In this document: positions 57,903-64,000 of the stretch, one piece after another
How the letters are laid out: every line of letters begins with the position of its first letter
Position numbering within the stretch: the stretch's first letter is position 1
Assembly (NCBI GenBank): GCA_038373885.1
Contig: JAWZYV010013163.1
Location: 372,001 to 436,000 of the forward strand
DNA: 64,000 bases
Direction: 5' to 3'
DNA from: Cheiracanthium punctorium
Lineage: Eukaryota; Arthropoda; Arachnida; Araneae; Cheiracanthiidae
Translations under genes and position numbers: made by a program
The notes under the pieces: model-generated
Told to the model about the DNA's origin: nothing
Seen by the model: only the letters and a program-made list of their open reading frames with translations
Database searches by the model: none

Positions 57903-57951
57903 GCCCAGTGAGCCATGTCTCTACGGGTCGTAGAGGCATGGCTCACTGGGC
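57903..57951. repeat. 49-bp hairpin: 23-bp stem, 3-base loop
   Basis: GCCCAGTGAGCCATG then TCTCTACG pairs with CGTAGAGG then CATGGCTCACTGGGC across a GGT loop. One position is a mismatch in DNA that becomes a G-U wobble in RNA. It is GC-rich in AT-rich surroundings and is followed by GCTTTTT. There is no gene next to it, and the loop is too short for a usual miRNA precursor. Confidence 0.9.
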
Positions 57952-58734
57952 GCTTTTTATGTTCTTTCAACGAGGAATCTGGCAGTGGGCAGTGTGGCAA
58001 GATTGGGTGGTATTTATGGGACACTCAGTATAAACACGGATGATTCATTCAAAAAGTGATTAAAACTGCAGAATTTTGAAACCGCCCCTTGCTTTATATA
58101 CGTGCTTGTGGTTAAAAATCTGTATGCTCATCTTTAAAACTTATTTAATACTGTACTACACCGCGTGAGAAAAACAAACATTTAATACACAAAAATCAGT
58201 AATTTCTTGAGCAATTAACAATAACAAACGACGCCAGTAACTTAAACTCCTCGTTATGTTCGCTTAAATGCCTCCAAATAAGTAAGTATTTGAACGAACC
58301 GAAACGTTCCACTTTGTGAAGAAAACACCTGATTCATGATGTTTGCATTCAGTCGCAGCAGCTACCACGGTTCCCAAGTCCGTCTTCGTCAGACTAATTT
58401 GAAAACTTAGATAAATGCAAACGAATTTCTGAGTGTGATAAAGCCCTTAAATCTTGCGGGCGAGAGAATCATGCGCAGGGGGGATGCATATTTGTTATTT
58501 CGGGTTGTTATTTAATGCTAAATAATTCATGTCTCCGTTCTTTCTCTTAAACAGTGCAAGATATAAGAAAGCTAATGCTCTATTTAAAAATGCGTTCTAA
58601 TATCCAAAAAAAAAATTGAATCATATAACCCCCAATGACGTGAATTTTTCCTCCGACTTCATTTTTCGGTACAATAAGCTTATGTTGTTGTTGTGAACAT
58701 GTGTATCGGATTTGTGTGCGTGGTACGAATCCCG
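57952..58734. other. AT-rich DNA without recognisable features
   Basis: No gene was seen. Confidence 0.5.
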
Positions 58735-58960
58735 CTTACAATTCCTCGTCAGAAGGTCAACACAAGGGGGGGGGTGTTGCCCTCCGTGGGGGTCTTTCTA
58801 AGAGACCCTAACCCACATTTACTCTACGTTTCGGAGAAAACAACGGAAAACTCCAAACGGGTAGGTCGACGGACGCGCAATGGGACCCGAGCCCGGGACC
58901 TTCACACTTCGTCCATCAACTATTTCCAGTGACATAACCACTGTGCCATGATGAGGCATA
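58735..58960 (-). repeat. tRNA-derived SINE, copy C
   Basis: On the minus strand: A box ATGGCACAGTGGTTATG, B box GGGCTCGGGTCCC, body 'gcgcgtccgtcgacctaccc', 'gttttctccgaaacg', G/C-run, and end 'gttgaccttctgacgagg'. It is the most complete copy of the family seen at 34432 and 49580. Confidence 0.8.
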
Positions 58961-59019
58961 AACTTATGTGTTTCAGTAGCCGAATTGTTTTTCACCTTTA
59001 ACGCCAGGGTCCTACCGGG

Positions 59020-59085
59020 GCCCAGTGAATAAGACACTGAACGTGGTAAACGGCTGAAGAAAGTCCAGGGTTCGGGCCTGTAGTG
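59020..59085 (+). repeat. tRNA-like head
   Basis: 'agtccagggttcgggcctgt' looks like a T arm and B box; 'cccagtgaataagacactg' precedes it. It lies close to SINE copy C in the opposite orientation. Confidence 0.35.
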
Positions 59086-59089
59086 CAGA

Positions 59090-60420
59090 TGTCGATCTAA
59101 TGGTTTGGAATTCTGGGTTGTTTCCTCCAGATGAAGCGTGAATACGTCTTAGAACCCCTGAAAAAGTCCTCTGCCCAAAACAGTACCTCCTAACCAGATA
59201 CCAATAGAGTAGGCGTGCCATAAACACAAAATGCAAATACAAATTAAGGTTAGGCATTTTCAAAAGCAAGTTTTCCTTAAATTTACAGTTGAAGCTCGTT
59301 AATAAGGACTCTCAGAGACCACTCAAATAGCTCGAAAAACCGTCTATTTTGGAGTGTATCTCGCAACATTTGAAAGTTCGTAAAAAACGCGCGTAGATCG
59401 TATTTACTGGTATCAAAATATATTATTCTTTTGTTTCCTTTCACGATATAAAGAAACTTCAATTTTCACCACGCCGGACAAACTCACCTTTCTGTTTTTG
59501 AGCTTTTTATGAACCGGCAGGGTCATTTATTATAAAATCCAAAGCTTACAAGAAAGAATTTTGAATATTCATCAATAGAATCACCATCAAACTGTAAAAA
59601 CCTCTAATTTATTTGCTTCAAAATTTGATATTTTTTAATACCACTATCTTTTACTCTATTTTTCACAAAAGAAACCTAATTTACGTTTATTTGAAGTTAT
59701 TTTCAAAAAATTGTCACTTAATAAATATGGCCCCTTAACTCATAAAAATAACAAATTTTATATAATATAAATTAAACGACCGAACGTAAAAATTTTAAAT
59801 TTTGCATATCCATGTAATATTACTTTCTCCATCTATTTCCATAGAAATTTGGCTAGATCGCTATTCAAACTTTTTCTTAATATTAATTTAATAATTCATA
59901 ATTCATATTAATATTTCTTAATATTATTTAAATCATTCCTAATTCATATTAATATTTTATCAAAAATCACAATAACGGTAAATTATGTTTGGGTCGTTAA
60001 GTTCTAATAGTAGGAATGATAATCAGCCTCTTATTATCAATATTACATGAGATATGAATTAAAGTATGAAAAAATATTTTAACATATGGGGAGGAGGATT
60101 TATAATCACCCATAACTCATAACTCACCCATTTTCAGTTCAAATTTATTGAAAATTGGTATCCGGGGTTAAAATGAGCTAAATCTTTCAAAATATGAAGT
60201 GAAATCTAGGGGTTTCTATTGGGGGGGGTAAAAGTTGGTTTCGAATTTTAATATGTAGATGGCCACTTATGCAATTTTTATGTATAGCAAAATAAAGTGT
60301 ACGTCAATCGTAAACGATTGATATCTGTAACTTTGCTGTACGACCGAACGACGGCCGAAAAAAGTACAAGTGGACCTTTTTATTCCTGCAGCTGTACAAT
60401 CTATTTTGAATAGTTTTAGT

Positions 60421-60423
<3 letters not shown>
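59090..60423. other. Very AT-rich DNA
   Basis: 'acagttgaagctcgttaata' at 59286 might be a pogo-type end without partner. 'attcatattaatattt' is repeated near 59890-59960. No gene was seen. Confidence 0.4.

Positions 60424-60456
<33 letters not shown>
60424..60456. repeat. (TA)n microsatellite
   Basis: About 16 units; it ends where the LTR begins. Confidence 0.95.
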
Positions 60457-60460
<4 letters not shown>

Positions 60461-60928
60461 ACGTCAGATATTTCAGTAAAGTTCCACAGTTAAGGCAAGT
60501 AAAACGGTTTATTAAACATCATCTTTAAGTTACAATATAAGGTGAGAAGAGGAGAGGGGAGACGGGTACAAAAATGAGGGTGGACTAATTAAGCAGTTCC
60601 AGTGGCAGAAGTCTCTCGATTTTCGATGTGCTGAGTATTTACGCTTATCACACCACGTGGTTTTCGAAGACATAATTCCGCCTCTCTCTCTGATCGAACC
60701 ACACACATTTACCAACATGACCCGCATCCGGGGCTACAAGGGCGTGGGGACACGTGTACATCTAAAGAACTCAGAATCGACGGCCTGATGCTTGACAAAT
60801 AACAAAATAAATAAAACATAGCTCAAGCGCGCGTGGCAAGTATGACAGGAAAGCAAAACTTACAGTAAAAGTACCGCTTGAACAATACACAAACTAGTAA
60901 AACCCAAATTACCTTTCTATACATTACA
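60457..60928 (-). repeat. 3' LTR (472 bp)
   Basis: On the minus strand it begins TGTAATGTATAG and ends ATATCTGACGTCACA, giving the TG...CA termini. The minus-strand AATAAA is at 60508-60513. It is placed by the adjoining PPT. The far LTR is not available for comparison. Confidence 0.8.
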
Positions 60929-60946
60929 ATATCCCCCCGGCAAAAG
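60929..60946 (-). promoter_or_regulatory. Polypurine tract
   Basis: On the minus strand GCCGGGGGGATAT lies directly before the LTR's TGTAATG. Confidence 0.75.
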
Positions 60947-62024
60947 AAGTCTGACGAGCAATATCATTGAGGTGGCCAGTCTCTCACTTGCGAGTCAGAC
61001 GTCCTTGCAACCTAATCTTAAAACTGCGAACTAATCTAATTTTCAAGTTTAGACACCTTAAATTTTTCTGACTAGAATTCTGGAGTTATGTTGTACAACA
61101 CTTGAGGGGCAGGATGCAGTTTCTAAAATTTGACAAAACATAATGATGCAATAGTACGAAAATCTTACAATAAACATTAAAACAATGAGTGCGCACAATT
61201 TTTTTCAAAATATCACAAGTAAAATATTTACAACCTAGGTGGGATACAATAATACTGCACAACAATATAGTAATATAATTAAACAAAATGGAATAAACAT
61301 GGCTGACATTCATTTTATTTGGCAAATACTTATGGCTTTGGCTTGCATGGCATAAAGTGAATGGAATGAAAATAACTTGGCAAGATAGTTGGCAAAATGC
61401 AGTTGGCAAAATGGAGTAAATTTATTTAGTGTAAAGGCAATGTAAAAAAGTGCGTAGTGTGTAGAAAATTTCTAAAACCATAGCTGTGAAACAGCAGTAC
61501 CATCACACAGGTATGGGGTATACTAAATACCACTTGTAGGCATTTTAAGTTTGCTCAAACTTTCAACTCTCCATAGTATGACAACAAAAATGGGTTCACA
61601 TGATCCCGAAAAAGGAAGATAATTGTCAACTACAAAAGAGAAAACTTGGCTATTGCCTCATAGCTTCCAAAAAAAGGGGAAGAAATGACTCAATAGACAG
61701 TTGGGAAAAACTGGGGGATTATTGAGAGGAAGTCCTAGCCTAGTCTAAGTCTAGCTTCATTTATTGTTTGCATAATATCTATAAAATATACAAAGAGAAA
61801 AGGTGCAGTTTTACTTACACCACACACACCCGGACTTGGGGACTTCTTCAATGACTAAGAGAATCGGGTGACAGAGAAAGGTTGGTAGAAGCATAAAAGA
61901 AAAAAGGATAGACGATAGACTTTATGTCGAGTATTCAGGGTTCCAAACTCAACACTTAGAAATTTTGAATACATTTTTTTTTCTATTTTTCTATTTTTTT
62001 AAGATCAATTATTGTTAATTAAAT
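60947..62024 (-). other. Non-coding 3' internal region of the LTR element
   Basis: About 1.1 kb between the integrase stop and the PPT. A 107-codon open frame (61086-61409) has no env-like features I can support: no clear signal peptide or transmembrane pair, and its composition follows the AT bias. It could be a decayed extra ORF. Confidence 0.5.
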
Positions 62025-62411
62025 TTAATCACCTTCGTGGGCTAGCTTTAATTTGTCAGGAGGGAAATAAGGTCTTAATTTAGAAGAGTGAACTATTTCC
62101 GTAGGTTTCTTAGTATGGTAATTAGGTTTATCAATTTCGAATGTAACTGAAGAACATTTGTTTACAATTGAATAAGGACCTGAAAATGTAGGAGATAATT
62201 TACGTGTATTTGGGTAGTTAAATTCTTCATAAATTACAAGATCTCCTGGTTTGAAATTAGCTTCTATGAATTTATTGTCATATCTAATTTTATTTTTATT
62301 ATGAAATTCTATTGTCCTTTCTTTTGCTAATTTTCGAGCTTCATCTACAGGAGGATAGGTATTTTCCGAAATAGGTGAGTCATATGGCAATTTTCCAAAC
62401 ATTAAATACAT
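62025..62411 (-). pseudogene. Integrase C-terminal domain
   Basis: The frame is open from about 62545 (upstream of its first ATG at 62411) to the stop at 62025. It starts with the end of the integrase core (YNNTPHSVTKFTPMYLMFG), a basic linker, then a GPY/F module: FKPGDLVIYEEF and FSGPYSIV, ending KLRPYFPPDK. In related elements this domain contacts chromatin and guides insertion. It is out of frame with the core at 62531-63319 because of a frameshift near 62545. Confidence 0.85.
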
Positions 62412-62530
62412 AGGTGTAAACTTCGTTACTGAATGAGGTGTGTTATTATATTCACTAATAACCTGCTCTAGTAACTTAGTCCAAGGAATTTTAGAAGGTG
62501 AAGAGTTAACTTTACATTTTAATCTAGTAG

Positions 62531-63304
62531 CTATGGATTGATTTGCCTCTCTACCTTTCCATTTGTCTGTGGATGATGAGCTGAAGTTAATAGTTGTTTA
62601 GTATTGTAGTTCTTGAGGAATTTTTTAAAACGCGAAGCAGTAAAAGCTGCATTTCTATCACTAAGTACCTTTTGAGGAACTTGAAGATTGAATATTTGTT
62701 TTAGACAGTTTACATAAGTTTCAGTAGTGACACTTTTCGAAGGAAAGGCCCAAACATATCTTGTAGCATGGTCAATCATTAGATGTAGATATTTTTTTGT
62801 TGAATTGTAATAGTTGAAACCTCCTACAGTATCAATAGAAAGACATTCAAAGGGTTTATCAGTAGCAGGTACAGCCTGTAACAAACCAAATTTCTTCTGT
62901 TTAGGTTTTTTGTTAAATTGGCAAGTAGAACAATGTTTAACATAATTGGAAATATCTTGAGTCATATGAGGCCAATAATAGGAAGGTGAAATTATACTTA
63001 ACATTTTTTGAACACCAGGATGGCCAAAAATTTTATGTGCATTTTTCATTAAAGTTTTTCTTAAGCTCATAGGCACCACTATTTTTTTGAATCCTTTCTT
63101 ATTTATGGTAATTAAATCATTAATGATTTTATATTTAGGACCATGCATATTTTCTGCTAATTGTTGATTTTTAATTTCTTCAGCGTCTAACAATAAAACC
63201 GAAGGTTGAATTAGTTGGAGACGTTGAGAAGGAGGAATCCTTGATAACAAATCAGCTTCGACATTTGTTGAGCCCTTTAGGTACTTTATTTCATAGTCAA
63301 ACAT
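62531..63304 (-). pseudogene. End of RNase H plus integrase core
   Basis: It opens MFDYEIKYLKGSTNVEADLL, the end of RNase H, then a linker and the integrase HHCC finger (HKIFGHPGVQKML ... CSTCQ). The catalytic core follows, with D in SIDTVGGF, D in LSDRNAAF and E in GKVERQ; all three are present. Immediately after the Glu the frame shifts and stops (62531), probably by loss of one base in an A run. Upstream the frame is open to a TAG at 63320-63322. Confidence 0.9.
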
Positions 63305-63319
63305 ACTTAATTTAAGGGA

Positions 63320-63556
63320 CTAGCAGAATAATCTTCCTCTTAAATTTTTGACATTTTTTAACCAAACCAATGCCGCGTGGTCAGTATGAATGACAAATTT
63401 TTGACCGTGAAGGTAATGATAAAATTTATCAAGGGCATCAACGATAGCCAAACATTCTAATTCAGTTATAGTGTAATTCTTTTCATATGATCGAAGCGAT
63501 CTCGAATGATATGCAATCGGGTGCAAGATACCTGAGGCATCCGGCTGCTTCAACAC
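63320..63556 (-). pseudogene. RNase H
   Basis: It contains PIAYHSRSLRSYEKNY, the helix TELECLAIVDALDKF (catalytic Glu) and HTDHAALVWL (catalytic Asp). The first catalytic Asp block (FIDASN) lies in the same frame just upstream of the first ATG, near 63585-63600. The frame ends at TAG 63320-63322, at a position that is usually Trp in RNase H of this group, and continues in frame afterwards. Confidence 0.9.
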
Positions 63557-64000
63557 AGCTCCAACTGAACAATTTGATGCATCAATAAATACATGGATAG
63601 GTAATTTAACGTCGTATGTAACACAGGTTTAGATATCAAAATATTTTTTAAGGTTTCAAAACTTTTCTGACAGTTTGTTGACCAATCCCATTTAGCGTTT
63701 TTCTTTAGCAAATCATTTAAAGGACGTCTTAATTTTGCATACCGATCAATAAATCTGTTATAGACATTTACAGAACCAAGAAACCTCTGTAGTTCCTTTA
63801 CGTTAGTAGGTGGCTTCAAATTTTTGATAATTTCAATATTAGCATTATCTGGAGTAATTTGACCTTGTTTAACCTCATACCCCAAAAATTTTATAGTGTC
63901 CTTAGCAAAGTTACATTTAGATAATTTCAATTTAATATTTTCCTGCAAACAAATTTGGAACATAGTTTCTAAATACTGCATATGTTCTTCCATAGAAGAA
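63550..64000 (-). pseudogene. Reverse transcriptase C-terminal part (thumb, connection), partial
   Basis: Runs off the window at 64000, so the palm with YLDD is not visible. Recognisable: LKLSKCNFAKDTIKFLGYEV, then ITPDNANIEIIKNL and the RT connection ELQRFLGSVNVYNRFI, followed by LNDLLKKNAKWDW. A frameshift near 63610 separates it from RNase H. The ATG at 63993 is internal, not a true start. Confidence 0.9.

Larger units (their letters stand above)
60457..64000 (-). mobile_element. Ty3/gypsy LTR retrotransposon, 3' part, cut by window edge
   Basis: Minus strand, from RT thumb at 64000 to the 3' LTR at 60457-60928. RNase H precedes integrase, so it is Ty3/gypsy. It is a different family from the 16.7-kb element: LTR 472 rather than 223 bp, diverged pol, and a 1.1-kb non-coding stretch after integrase. 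Two frameshifts and one nonsense codon break pol. The 5' LTR and target duplication are outside the window. Confidence 0.9.

Noticed and set aside
57903..57951. Rho-independent bacterial terminator or standard miRNA precursor
   Set aside because: The setting is eukaryotic with no upstream gene, and a 3-base loop is too small for a usual pre-miRNA.
61086..61409. Env-like third ORF of the right-hand LTR element
   Set aside because: 107 codons, no supported signal peptide, cleavage site or membrane anchor; composition follows the AT bias.

Overview
This window looks like repeat-dominated, AT-rich arthropod nuclear DNA. The mix of mobile elements (Ty3/gypsy LTR elements, Tc1/mariner relatives, Helitron-like elements, a Mutator-like foldback, tRNA-derived SINEs, dinucleotide microsatellites) fits a chelicerate such as a spider, but the species assignment is an inference. 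I see no complete host protein gene, no functional tRNA or rRNA gene, no bacterial operon and no CRISPR array. The only non-transposon coding candidates are weak: a 120-codon minus-strand open frame at 6735-7097 and a broken acidic frame near 4266-4446.

Layout. 0-16.7 kb: short tandem duplications and CA microsatellites, an old hAT-type MITE, a 968-bp foldback element carrying a tRNA-like head, a TA-flanked MITE, a degenerate ~190-bp satellite (9.3-10.1 kb), and a 1.83-kb element with 117-bp terminal inverted repeats and a perfect 9-bp target duplication (14.1-15.9 kb). 16.7-21.6 kb: a structurally complete Ty3/gypsy element (223-bp LTRs that differ at two bases, PBS, PPT, AATAC target duplication). 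Its gag and pol lie in one reading frame broken by two stop codons. 25.2-26.6 kb: a Helitron-like element. 27.06-28.56 kb: a dead Tc1-like element. 28.83-31.43 kb: a DNA transposon with ~135-bp inverted repeats, an 8-bp target duplication and a broken, unassigned transposase. 33.3-35.2 kb: a second Helitron-like element holding a ~150-bp tandem array, a 16-bp minisatellite and a SINE. 36.2-36.5 kb: the two ends of a transposase gene whose middle is missing.

37.8-42.4 kb is featureless AT-rich DNA. 42.5-45.6 kb: a further Helitron-like copy and, 22 bp beyond it, a TA-flanked MITE. 49.6-59 kb: SINE copies, tRNA-like heads, and three MITEs, one of which carries a 46-codon helix-turn-helix-like ORF. 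57.9 kb: a near-perfect 23-bp-stem hairpin. 60.46-64.0 kb: the 3' part of another Ty3/gypsy element on the minus strand (472-bp LTR, integrase, RNase H, RT thumb), with two frameshifts and one nonsense codon, cut by the window edge.

The genes do not form a host pathway. The window is a record of successive insertions: young (LTRs ~99% identical) next to very decayed copies, with several insertions abutting TA microsatellites. All boundaries were read by eye; family names rest on motifs, target duplications and termini, not on a database search.
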